From positions 1 to 40,805 of the forward strand of contig JAPKDK010000001.1 in assembly GCA_028872645.1 (NCBI GenBank): 40,805 nt of DNA. Direction: 5' to 3'. The position numbers and the translations under genes were made by a program. The stretch's first letter is position 1. Each line of letters begins with the position of its first letter. Shown piece by piece: positions 16,283 to 24,617 of this stretch. A model generated the notes under the pieces. That model was not told where the DNA came from. It made no database searches and saw only the letters and a list, made by a program, of their open reading frames with translations. Source of the stretch: Verrucomicrobiota bacterium (GTDB lineage: Bacteria; Verrucomicrobiota; Verrucomicrobiia; Limisphaerales; UBA1100).

Positions 16283-17242
16283 CTAAGACTTCTTCACCGC
16301 AAACACACAAACCGTCTGTCCCACCTGTTTGCGCTGCCAGTTTTTTCGTTCAAACCAAGCCTCTAATTGTCCCTCTGCCTTAAGTTTCTTAATCTTTTCA
16401 ACCGCCCCAGCGAGTTCCCCCTCCTTACATAAAGCAAAGGTCGAATCGCTCTTGGCAAAGTACTCACTCTTCTCCACAAACCCATCCAAATCGAAGTAGA
16501 GGGCGGGATCATACAAAATTTCATCATAAATATGTTCAAATCTTACACTCCCCGCCTCAAACCCTGCTTCTTCTAAAGCATTTCTCATCGTCTCCACGGT
16601 GGGAGCGCGTTTCTCCCAGGCACTAAATGCGTCAGGAATGCACTCCGCCCACCACATGCCGATTTGGACACACACAGGGGGAGAGAAATTAATGCTAATC
16701 CGGCCGCCCGCCCTCAAAACTCTATACCATTCTTTGCAAGCTGCTTTGAGATCAGAGAAATCGTTATCAGGGCGGAGATGGTGGATAACCTGGTTGTTAA
16801 TCACCGCATCATACTTTCCGGTTTCCATAGCGGGCATGTCACAAACGTTGTCTACAGAGAACGAAATATCTGCCCCGGAAGCTGTCTTCAGATTAGGAAG
16901 GGATTTTCCATCCTCAACACTGGTTTTCGCAGCGTCACTAGCACTCAGCTGCTTAACATTGTTCCAAGCTTCCTTCACCATACTCATATTGAAATCCGTA
17001 CAATGAACTTTTTTCAGATTATAAACATGCTCCCCAGCTTCTTTGATAAACTCAACAGTGTAATTCCCCGTCCCACAACCGGAATCTAACAAATGGATGT
17101 TGGAAAGATCTGTGGAGCCCGGCCCATCAACCCCTTCTGCGTGGCCTGAAATAAATTGAGCAATTCTTTTTGCCGCTAAGGCGCGGCGCAGAGCTGTGTA
17201 GGTGGAAGCTTTCTCATCGTAGGATTCGTAGGAGTGGGGCAT
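16283..17242 (-). CDS. Class I SAM-dependent methyltransferase
   Basis: 319 residues. Motif I is LLDSGCGTGNY (Gly55-Gly59), followed by CTDFNMSMVKEAW, where the acidic residue would bind the SAM ribose. YDAVINNQVIHHLRPD and EWYRVLRAGGRISINFSPP correspond to the later motifs of the Methyltransf_11/25 type. The C-terminal third contains an extra region (WWAECIPDAFSAWEKRAPTVETMRNALEEAGF). The substrate cannot be told. There is no signal peptide, so it is cytoplasmic. The gene is AT-richer than most of the window and sits at the end of a minus-strand run, 39 bp after the phosphatase gene. It may be a horizontally acquired passenger (inference from composition). Confidence 0.88.
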   Translation of the reverse strand: MPHSYESYDEKASTYTALRRALAAKRIAQFISGHAEGVDGPGSTDLSNIHLLDSGCGTGNYTVEFIKEAGEHVYNLKKVHCTDFNMSMVKEAWNNVKQLSASDAAKTSVEDGKSLPNLKTASGADISFSVDNVCDMPAMETGKYDAVINNQVIHHLRPDNDFSDLKAACKEWYRVLRAGGRISINFSPPVCVQIGMWWAECIPDAFSAWEKRAPTVETMRNALEEAGFEAGSVRFEHIYDEILYDPALYFDLDGFVEKSEYFAKSDSTFALCKEGELAGAVEKIKKLKAEGQLEAWFERKNWQRKQVGQTVCVFAVKKS

Positions 17243-17281
17243 GATTTATTCTGGATTGGGTTGTTATAAGTGGAGGTTGCC

Positions 17282-18946
17282 CTACTTTACACGCCCCGTA
17301 TGTTCGGCATTCTGTCGACGCATGGGCCACGAGCTTTTGGCTAGGCCAAGGATCTTGGTCTTGATGGCATAGAGCTTTTTGTCCTTTGCTCCGACGTAAA
17401 CCGTGCCATCAGATCCGATGGCGGGGGAGGAGTGCACACCATCTCCCGTTTCAAACTTCCATAGCTTGACCCCTGCGGTTGCCTTGGCTTTAGTCGGCTC
17501 CAGCTTGGTCGCTTCGGTATTGGATGCGGATGTTTGAACGGGTTCTTTCTGCAACTGACTCCGTTTCAGGGTTAGGGAATAGACCTCGCCTTTATCCACG
17601 GTGATGCACTTGAAGGTCAGCTCGGGGTCGGCCTTGGTGAGGTCAAAGGTGAGGTGGCCGAAATAGTTGCCTTGGTTGTAGCTAAAGAGTGCTTCCTTTT
17701 TTGTGCCGTGCGTGTGGTCGTTGGTGAGCTTGGAGGTCTCGAACTCATAGAGGGTGTAGCCGTTGGGGCGTTTGATTTGGTAAACATCGGTGCGGTGGCG
17801 GTCGGCGGATAGTAGAATCACACCGCCAATTTTTTCGCGGTCAATCAGTGAAAAGATTTCCTCGCGCTCTTTGGGCACGCCCCACCAAGAATCCTTGCCG
17901 CCCTTGTCGGCGTGCTCGGTCCAGAGGGTGCCGCTGGCGATGACCTTGAAGGTGGCCTTGCTGGCCTTGAGTTTTTCCAGCAGCCATTTCTTCTGCACCG
18001 GCCCCAGCATGGTACCTTTTTTGTAATCACGATAGTAACGACCATCGGTCATGAAGAAATCCACATCGCCAATGTTGAAATCAAACCAGCAGCCCGGTTG
18101 CTTTTCGCCTCCGCCAAAGTAGGCGTTAGGCCAGTTCTCCTTAAACACGTTCCAGACCGGAACTTTCCACGCGGGCTTGAATGGATCGGGACCGCCCGCG
18201 CAGTCATTCGCGCCGAAATCGTGGTCATCCCAGATGGCATAGGCGGCCGTGCTACTCATCAGTCGCTGATACTCAGGGCGTAACTGGCGACGGTAGTAGT
18301 AAAGCCGCTGGCGATTTCGCTCCAGCGGCTTGTCGATGTAGAGGTTGTCGCCAAGGAAGAGGAAGGCGAAGGGATTGGTCTTGGCCACATGATCCCAAAT
18401 GATTTCCTTGGTGGGATTCACCCGCGCACCACCCCCAAAGGCGATGTCGATCTTCACCTTCTGTGCACGCGTGGGTGCAGTACGGAAGGAGGGTTTCAGT
18501 GATCCCAAGGCCGGTTCACCATTAACGGTGACGGCGTAACTGTATTGGGTCCACGGCTTTAGGCCTTTGAGTTCTACTTCAGTCGTAAAGTCGCGCGCCT
18601 TACTGGTTCGCGCAGTGCCGATGATATTGCCGGGTTGAGCAACGACCTTCACTTCAGCTGCATCCGGTGTGCGCAGCCATACCACAGCACTCGTTGGTGT
18701 GACCTTGCCAATGACCGGCCCGCCAAAGAGTTTAATGCCGTGTTTCTTTATGAGCGCTTTGAAGCCAGGCTTTTGGTTGATGTCTGCCAGGCCGGCATCT
18801 CGGTTCTTCTGATTGAACAAAAGGTTTTGCGCGAGGTACTCCTCCAGTTCGCCCAGCATCGGCACATCGAGCGGCGTTCGGATCATGTCCTTCGCGGCAA
18901 GCGAGGGGAGCACACAGACAGCCAGTAGGCACAAGCAGAGGCGCAT
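17282..18946 (-). CDS. PhoD-like phosphatase with a single PQQ-type C-terminal blade
   Basis: 554 residues with a signal peptide (MRLCLCLLAVCVLPSLAA). Residues about 75-160 are the Fn3-like PhoD N-domain (GKVTPTSAVVWLRTPDAAEV). The metallophosphatase domain follows, with FLFLGDNLYID (Asp200), YRRQL, AIWDDHDFGANDC (239-248), MTDGRYYRD and LLSADRHRTDVY. The first metal motif, usually containing a Cys in PhoD, reads IAFGGGARVNP here, with no Cys. After about residue 470 a linker rich in Thr, Lys and Ala leads to one PQQ/WD-type blade (KLWKFETGDGVHSSPAIGSDG). The expected role is phosphodiester or phosphomonoester hydrolysis outside the cytoplasm. It starts 14 bp after the SGNH hydrolase gene. 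Confidence 0.88.
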   Translation of the reverse strand: MRLCLCLLAVCVLPSLAAKDMIRTPLDVPMLGELEEYLAQNLLFNQKNRDAGLADINQKPGFKALIKKHGIKLFGGPVIGKVTPTSAVVWLRTPDAAEVKVVAQPGNIIGTARTSKARDFTTEVELKGLKPWTQYSYAVTVNGEPALGSLKPSFRTAPTRAQKVKIDIAFGGGARVNPTKEIIWDHVAKTNPFAFLFLGDNLYIDKPLERNRQRLYYYRRQLRPEYQRLMSSTAAYAIWDDHDFGANDCAGGPDPFKPAWKVPVWNVFKENWPNAYFGGGEKQPGCWFDFNIGDVDFFMTDGRYYRDYKKGTMLGPVQKKWLLEKLKASKATFKVIASGTLWTEHADKGGKDSWWGVPKEREEIFSLIDREKIGGVILLSADRHRTDVYQIKRPNGYTLYEFETSKLTNDHTHGTKKEALFSYNQGNYFGHLTFDLTKADPELTFKCITVDKGEVYSLTLKRSQLQKEPVQTSASNTEATKLEPTKAKATAGVKLWKFETGDGVHSSPAIGSDGTVYVGAKDKKLYAIKTKILGLAKSSWPMRRQNAEHTGRVK

Positions 18947-18960
18947 GGTCTTAAAGCGCG

Positions 18961-19668
18961 TTATTCGCCGAGCAGTTTGGCGAGTTCGGATTCAATGGAT
19001 TCGGCCCAAATCGAATATCCTTTTTCGCTCAGGTGCAGGAGGTCAGGCATGATCTCGCGGGTGAGCGTGCCGTCTTTCTCAAGGAACTTGGGCCCGATGT
19101 CGAGGTAGTGGACGTGTTTGCCGTCATCGAGTTTGCTGAAGATGGCGTTGGCACCTTCATTGACCTGACGCTTTTTGTCGGTGTTGTTCGTGCCGCGTGG
19201 AAATACACCAAGTAAAAGAATTTTAGTCTTGGGAGATTTGGTCCGGATTTGCTTCACGATGACTTCTACGCCATCGGCGATTTCCTTGGAGGTGTTGCCG
19301 CCGGCATTGTTGGTGCCAATCATGATTACGGCTGCCTTCGGGGTGATGTTCTTCAGGTTGCCATTATCCAGTCGCCAGATGACATGTTGCGTGCGGTCGC
19401 CACCGATACCGAGATTTACTGTGTTTCGTTTGCCGTAGAACTTCGCCCACACACCTTTGCCTTTGCCTCCCCAGCCCTGCGTGATGGAATCGCCAATGAA
19501 CACGAGGTCGACATTGCCCTTGGCTACGCGGTCATTGAAGGAGTTGTGGCGGTTCATCCAACCTCCCGCGCGCGGCACAGGCTTGGTTGCGGAATGAAGT
19601 TTCGGTTTTTCTTCAGCAGAAAGTGAGAGAGAGAAAAGGAGAGCGCCAATTAGTAAAGCGGATTTCAT
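18961..19668 (-). CDS. Secreted SGNH/GDSL-family hydrolase
   Basis: 235 residues from the ATG at 19668, which gives the signal peptide MKSALLIGALLFSLSLSAEE; an in-frame ATG at 19704 would add 12 residues. The SGNH blocks are all present: FIGDSITQGW (catalytic Ser61), NLGIGGDRTQHVIWRLDNG (Gly), MIGTNNAGG (Asn) and DLLHLSEKGYSIW (Asp and His). It most resembles the PAF-acetylhydrolase-like or rhamnogalacturonan/sialate acetylesterase branch. Such secreted enzymes often remove acetyl groups from polysaccharides, which would complement the sulfatases in this window. The substrate is inferred only. It is followed closely by the PhoD-like gene and lies 61 bp after the small ORF that trails the RND pump. 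Confidence 0.9.
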   Translation of the reverse strand: MKSALLIGALLFSLSLSAEEKPKLHSATKPVPRAGGWMNRHNSFNDRVAKGNVDLVFIGDSITQGWGGKGKGVWAKFYGKRNTVNLGIGGDRTQHVIWRLDNGNLKNITPKAAVIMIGTNNAGGNTSKEIADGVEVIVKQIRTKSPKTKILLLGVFPRGTNNTDKKRQVNEGANAIFSKLDDGKHVHYLDIGPKFLEKDGTLTREIMPDLLHLSEKGYSIWAESIESELAKLLGE

Positions 19669-19729
19669 AGCGGCAAAAGTAAAAGGCCGCATCGGGAATG
19701 TCAACGAAGGGTTGCCCTGTTTTTAACGG

Positions 19730-19864
19730 TTAACTTTTTTTGCCCTGGCTGAGGATAAGCAGTCGCGGGCCGGCAGCGGCCAAACTGAAGATGGCACCAC
19801 CCATGAATGTCCCGAGGAAGGATGCGGTGCAGTCGTGGTTCGCTTTCCAGATGCCGACAAGCAT
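19730..19864 (-). CDS. Possible 44-aa membrane peptide coupled to the RND pump
   Basis: The stop of the RND permease gene overlaps a new ATG by one base (TGATG, 19866-19862). The frame then runs 44 codons to TAA at 19730. The product contains a hydrophobic stretch (FLGTFMGGAIFSLAAAGP) long enough for one membrane pass, ends in QGKKS, and has a short charged N-terminus (IWKANHDCT). Some RND pumps have small accessory membrane peptides, AcrZ for AcrB being the known case, but no sequence similarity to AcrZ is claimed. It could equally be a chance frame. Confidence 0.35.
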   Translation of the reverse strand: MLVGIWKANHDCTASFLGTFMGGAIFSLAAAGPRLLILSQGKKS

Positions 19865-22800
19865 CATGCCGTTTTCGGCTCCGGTTTGCGGTCTGTTTGC
19901 CAATCCCAATAATTACTGAACGCGCCCTTTATGTCTTCCAAAATGAGGTAGCAAATGGGTACGAGAATGAGCGTAATGAAGGTGGCAAAAAGCACACCCC
20001 ACGCGAGGCTGATGCCCATGGGCACCACGAATTGAGCTTGGGTGCTTTTCTCGAACATGGTGGGCAGGATGCCGCCGAAGGTGGTAAGGCTTGTCAGTAT
20101 GATAGGTCGGAAGCGTGCGCCGCCGGCATTGCGTACCGCTTCAAGTATCGGCAAGCCTTCAGCGCGTTTGCGGTTGATGTAGTGCACCATTACGAGGCTG
20201 TCATTTACGACTACTCCGGCCATGGCGAGCAGACCGAAGGCGCTCATGATGCTAAAGGTGACGCCCATGATCATGTGACCCAGCAGCGCACCCATGATGC
20301 TAAAGGGAATAATGGCCATCACGATGAGTGGTTGTGAGTAGCTCTTAAAAGGAATGGCAAGCATGGCATAAATGCCGAGCAGGACAATGATGCCGCCGAT
20401 GCGCAGAGCGGCAAAGGACTCAGCGCGTTCGCGGCTTTCGCCATCAAAACTGTAGCTCATGCCGGGGTGTGACTCCACCAGCGCCGCGACCTTGGGCTCG
20501 AGGTCTCCCCGGATTTTCTCAAGGTCAAGTGCTGGGTTGTACTTGTCGGCATCGGCAACCACGTAGAGGGTGCGGGCTAGGTCGGTGCGACGGATGGAGG
20601 GAAAGCTCTCGGCCATTTTCAAATCGGCCACGGCAGTGAGCGGCATCGACGCACCATCGGTCGTGAGGATATGCATGTTTTCCAGGCTGGCAAACGCTTC
20701 GCGTTCGACGAGCGGATACCGCACCATCACGCGCACTTCATTTTGCCCGCGCTGGATGCGTTGGGCTTCGTGGCCAAAAAAACCGCCTTGTACCTGTCGG
20801 CCCACCATCGCGCGCGTGAGCCCACGCTGGAGGGCATCGGGACGGAGGGTGGGGCGCACTTCCTCCTTGGTGCGCTCGAAAGTGTCGTGGATGTCGAACA
20901 GGCCCGCATAGGTTTCCAGCTCGGCTTGGATTTGGCTGGAGACTTTACTGAGTACCGCAGTGGTTTTGAGCGAGGTGTCCATCGCTGGCATGGCGAGCTT
21001 GATGGCAACGGGATCACGCGTGCGGCCTATCACTGCGCGCGTGGTTACTTCCTGCGCACCTTCGATGAGGCCGATGTTTTTGCGCCATTCACTAGCAAGA
21101 TCACGCGTTTTGAGATCCAAATATCTGGTATTATGAAAATGAATGCGATCTTCCGGCGCCATGATTTGTATCTGCACCTCGCCGAGATGAGCCACGCCAC
21201 TCTCTGCGCGCCCGCGCACGCCGGCTATATTCTGGCCGCCAATGGTGCTAATGATGTTGCCGATGAGGCTGCGCTGCGTCACTTGACCGGTTTCGGGATC
21301 GTCAAATGCGCTGGTGTATTTTGTTTTTAACTGATTAGCCTCAGCAATCATTACCTTGAGTTTTTCAGCAGTGACCTCATGTGCGGTGCCCTGCGGCATC
21401 ACGAGCCGCGTGGTGGCAATCTCTGCGTCAATGGGCGGAAAGAAAACCATCTGCAAACGCCCACTAAAACTGTATGCGCAAATCACCATTGCCGCGCCTA
21501 TAAAAATACAGAGTGTTACATATCGATGCACCGAGGCATGCGAGAGGATAGGGCGGTAAATATGGTCAATGCTCCACTCAAGACCATCGGCGCATCCTCG
21601 TTGCATGCGGGCCAACGGGCCGAGTGTGCTGCGCTTGGGTTTGCCGGTGGAGAGGCGGCTGAGGTGCGCGGGCAAAATCAATTTTGATTCCACCAATGAA
21701 AATATTAGGCAGGGAATCACTACCAACGGAATTTGCGCGAAGATAAGCCCGCGCCTTCCTTCCACCATCAACAGCGGCACAAAGGCGATGGCGGTGGTAA
21801 GCACGCCGAAGATCACCGGCACGGCGACTTCCTGCGTGCCCTTGATGGCTCCGGTTAATGCGTTGCCACCGCGTTGTTGGTGGGCATGAATGCAATCGCC
21901 GGTGACGATGGCGTCATCCACTAAAATGCCCAGCACAAGAAGGAACCCGTACAGCGTGAAGAGATTGATGGTGACGCCGAGATATGGCATCAGCGCAAAG
22001 GCGCCCATAAAGGCCACGGGCACGCCCACGCAGACCCACAGCGCCACAGCGGGTCGCAGGAATAATCCCAGTAATACGATTATGAATCCGATGCCCATGA
22101 GCGCCGAGTCGTTAAGGGTGACGAGGCGTTTCTTGATGATGTCCGCGCGGTTATTCCACACATCAATGGACACGCCTTCGGGCAGTTGCGGAGTGAGGCG
22201 CGCGAGGTAGCCCTTCACGATGCCTTCGATCTTCAGCGCATTTTGGTCGCCCGTGCGCGCCACATGCACCACCGCGCAGCGATTTCCATTGAAGCGCATC
22301 AACACGCGATCCTCCTCGAACGCATCGGTCACGTTGGCGAGCTCACCTAGTGTGAGATGCGAGCCGTCTTCGCGCGAATGCACAATGATTTTTTCAAACG
22401 CTGGTTTATCAAAGGCGCGTCCCTCGGTGCGCACGAGAACCTCGCCGTTGCGACTACGGATGGCGCCGCCGGGAATATCCACCGCCGAATTGCGCACCGC
22501 ATCGGCTACTGCTTGCAAGGTGAGCTGGTGTTCGCGCAGCACTTGTTCGGGGATTTCGATGCTGACTTCATAGTTGCGAAGGCCGCGCATCACCACGCGC
22601 GAAATGCCGTCCAGCCGACCGACTTCATCGCGCACACGTTCGCCGAGTTGGCGCAGGTCGTGCTCGCTCATGTCCCCATGGATGATGAGTGTCACCACCT
22701 CGTGCAGGCTTTCCTCAAGCTTGACCACCGGCGGTTCGATTCCCTCGGGCAGATTATTCACCGCATCCACGCGGCTCTTTACTTCATCCCTCAATTCTCT

Positions 22801-23109
22801 TGGATCGTGCCCGCTCGCCACCTCCACTTCGATGCGCGCGCTGCCCTCGCTGGCGGAGCTTTGGATTTCCTCAATGCCGGGAAGATCGGCGATGCTATTC
22901 TCGAGTGGGATGATGATGGATTCCTCCATCTGTTCCGGGGTAGCACCGCGATAGGTCACGCGGATTTCCACCTCGTCTGGCGCGAAATCGGGAAACACCT
23001 CCACCGGCAAACGATTCACGATGCCGTTGACGCCCATCAAAATGATGAACACCATCAATAAGTTGGCGGCCACGCGGTTGCGGGCAAACCATTCGATTAA
23101 ACCATTCAT
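19864..23109 (-). CDS. RND efflux permease (AcrB/MexB-like superfamily)
   Basis: 1081 residues, the normal length for an RND pump. It begins with MNGLIEWFARNRVAANLLMVFIILMG, the usual first membrane helix. It then shows LPVEVFPDFAPDEVEIRVTYRGATPEQME and the duplicated periplasmic-loop and membrane architecture. The proton-relay helix reads FLLVLGILVDDAIVTGDCIHAHQQRGG with paired Asp residues. The C-terminal half repeats the pattern (AFGLLAMAGVVVNDSLVMVHYINRKRAEG). The second acidic residue and periplasmic loops fit drug or hydrophobe efflux (HAE-type) rather than heavy-metal (CusA-type) pumps, but the substrate is not deducible. It overlaps the adaptor gene by 4 bp (23106-23109). Confidence 0.95.
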   Translation of the reverse strand: MNGLIEWFARNRVAANLLMVFIILMGVNGIVNRLPVEVFPDFAPDEVEIRVTYRGATPEQMEESIIIPLENSIADLPGIEEIQSSASEGSARIEVEVASGHDPRELRDEVKSRVDAVNNLPEGIEPPVVKLEESLHEVVTLIIHGDMSEHDLRQLGERVRDEVGRLDGISRVVMRGLRNYEVSIEIPEQVLREHQLTLQAVADAVRNSAVDIPGGAIRSRNGEVLVRTEGRAFDKPAFEKIIVHSREDGSHLTLGELANVTDAFEEDRVLMRFNGNRCAVVHVARTGDQNALKIEGIVKGYLARLTPQLPEGVSIDVWNNRADIIKKRLVTLNDSALMGIGFIIVLLGLFLRPAVALWVCVGVPVAFMGAFALMPYLGVTINLFTLYGFLLVLGILVDDAIVTGDCIHAHQQRGGNALTGAIKGTQEVAVPVIFGVLTTAIAFVPLLMVEGRRGLIFAQIPLVVIPCLIFSLVESKLILPAHLSRLSTGKPKRSTLGPLARMQRGCADGLEWSIDHIYRPILSHASVHRYVTLCIFIGAAMVICAYSFSGRLQMVFFPPIDAEIATTRLVMPQGTAHEVTAEKLKVMIAEANQLKTKYTSAFDDPETGQVTQRSLIGNIISTIGGQNIAGVRGRAESGVAHLGEVQIQIMAPEDRIHFHNTRYLDLKTRDLASEWRKNIGLIEGAQEVTTRAVIGRTRDPVAIKLAMPAMDTSLKTTAVLSKVSSQIQAELETYAGLFDIHDTFERTKEEVRPTLRPDALQRGLTRAMVGRQVQGGFFGHEAQRIQRGQNEVRVMVRYPLVEREAFASLENMHILTTDGASMPLTAVADLKMAESFPSIRRTDLARTLYVVADADKYNPALDLEKIRGDLEPKVAALVESHPGMSYSFDGESRERAESFAALRIGGIIVLLGIYAMLAIPFKSYSQPLIVMAIIPFSIMGALLGHMIMGVTFSIMSAFGLLAMAGVVVNDSLVMVHYINRKRAEGLPILEAVRNAGGARFRPIILTSLTTFGGILPTMFEKSTQAQFVVPMGISLAWGVLFATFITLILVPICYLILEDIKGAFSNYWDWQTDRKPEPKTA

Positions 23110-24617
23110 GGCCGTTTTGCTTTGCCTTTACCGTTCTTGCCTTGTTCCCCCTTTTTGCTCTTGGGTTTTCCGTTGAAGGGTGGGGGTGCGGCTTCACCTT
23201 CAACACGCACTTGCAGGGCTTGACCATTGGTAGCGTAGTCGATCGGCGTGGTAATAATTACATCGCCCGGCTGCAGAGAGCGGGTGACCATCACCGTTTC
23301 ATTGCTCCATAAGATTTCAATGATCCGGCGTTTGAGGGTTGGTTGGCCATCTTTTTGCATCGCCAGTGCTACTTCGTTCCCGTGCCGCACGGCGTGGCGC
23401 GGGAGAACAAATACATTTTCCAAGGTATCGCCGGTGATGGTGGCTTGAACGAAGAGTCCCGCTCGAAGGTAAGGCGTACGACCGTAGGGCTCGGGGATGT
23501 GTGCGATCAACGCAAGTTGTTGACTGGTGGCATCGTGCCGGCCGCTGTCACGTGAAATGTAGCCTTGCCAACGATGCATATCACGGCCGATTTGAATGCG
23601 GATTTCCACCGCCGGCGGGGCGATGGGCACTTCAATTTGCGTGGCCCGCGTCTCGTTGGTGTTTGCGCGGTGCAGGGGCACACGGATGTGCTGCAGGCGG
23701 GCATTGGAAACGGGCAGGTGTACCTCCGCGTAATCCGTGGCAATTGCCATGGCTAGCACGGTGCCAGAGGTGACATATTGGCCAATGTCCGCGTTCTTGG
23801 CGATAATACGGCCAGGGTATTTAGGTGCGCGCACCACCGTGCGGGCGAGGTCGATGTTTGCCTGTGCGAGCGTGACGTCCGCCACGCGAATCTGCGCCTT
23901 GAGGTCGGCTTCTAATTGGTCCGGGCGTAGCGCGAGATCTTCCTTGGCCTTGGCCAACTCCGCCTGCTTGGCCTTGGCGTTGGCGGCGGCTTCGGCCACT
24001 TGCGGTTCGTTGCGCGCGAGGGGGCTGGATTTGTCCAATGTATTCAGCCGCTTAAGATTGGCGATGGCCGCGGCGCGGCGCGCTTCCTCCAGTTCTAGTG
24101 TCGCACCGGCTTGTGCAAGATTGGCCTGCGCCACGACCACGGCGTTGGAATACGCGGAGCGTTCAAGTTTTTGCAACGCCAGTTTTGCGCCTAATTGCGC
24201 TAGCGTGGCTTCGGCGCGAGCGATGTCATTGGAAGGATTTGTCTTATCCAGAGTTAGCAGCACTTGTTCGGGCTGGAAAAATCCACCCTCGCGAAACACC
24301 TGCTCAATTGAAATGATTCGCCCGCTCACCTCCGGGATGATGCTGCTCTGTGCACGTGCACGTACGCGCCCCTGGCTGGGAAGTTTGATGACAAAACTCT
24401 GCGGCTGCAAGCGAATGGCCTGTACTACTGTCACCTGCCGCTTGGGCTTTTTGCGTTCGGCTTCTTCCTGATGCGTCCAAAAATATCGCGCGGCGGAAAA
24501 GCTGCCCGCGAGAATGACGCCTCCCACCAGCACGCCTACCAGCGTTCTGGCCATGCCGTTGCGCGTCAGTGGGGTTTCTTCGGCTTCAGTTTCTGATGAT
24601 TTTTCGGCTTCGATCAT
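23106..24617 (-). CDS. RND periplasmic adaptor (HlyD/AcrA-type membrane-fusion protein)
   Basis: 503 residues with one N-terminal membrane anchor (TLVGVLVGGVILAGSFSAARYFW, residues 25-47) after a 24-residue acidic cytoplasmic tail. The pattern is that of a membrane-fusion protein: SFVIKLPSQGRVRARAQSSIIPEVSGRI (lipoyl half), a long alpha-hairpin coiled coil rich in Ala, Lys and Glu (about residues 115-265), RTVVRAPKYPGRIIAKNADIGQYV (second lipoyl half), then beta-barrel and membrane-proximal domains. The last 25 residues are a Lys/Gly/Pro-rich tail, which is unusual. It joins the inner-membrane pump to the outer-membrane channel. It overlaps both neighbours by 4 bp. Confidence 0.95.
   Translation of the reverse strand: MIEAEKSSETEAEETPLTRNGMARTLVGVLVGGVILAGSFSAARYFWTHQEEAERKKPKRQVTVVQAIRLQPQSFVIKLPSQGRVRARAQSSIIPEVSGRIISIEQVFREGGFFQPEQVLLTLDKTNPSNDIARAEATLAQLGAKLALQKLERSAYSNAVVVAQANLAQAGATLELEEARRAAAIANLKRLNTLDKSSPLARNEPQVAEAAANAKAKQAELAKAKEDLALRPDQLEADLKAQIRVADVTLAQANIDLARTVVRAPKYPGRIIAKNADIGQYVTSGTVLAMAIATDYAEVHLPVSNARLQHIRVPLHRANTNETRATQIEVPIAPPAVEIRIQIGRDMHRWQGYISRDSGRHDATSQQLALIAHIPEPYGRTPYLRAGLFVQATITGDTLENVFVLPRHAVRHGNEVALAMQKDGQPTLKRRIIEILWSNETVMVTRSLQPGDVIITTPIDYATNGQALQVRVEGEAAPPPFNGKPKSKKGEQGKNGKGKAKRP

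Noticed and set aside
15966..16310. 114-residue minus-strand frame next to the methyltransferase
   Set aside because: No start signal, no recognisable domain, and it overlaps the 3' end of the methyltransferase gene; less protein-like than the opposite frame.
22357..23061. 234-residue open frame on the plus strand opposite the RND permease
   Set aside because: It lies wholly antisense to a clear RND gene, has no recognisable domain and has the composition expected of the complementary strand of GC-rich coding DNA.
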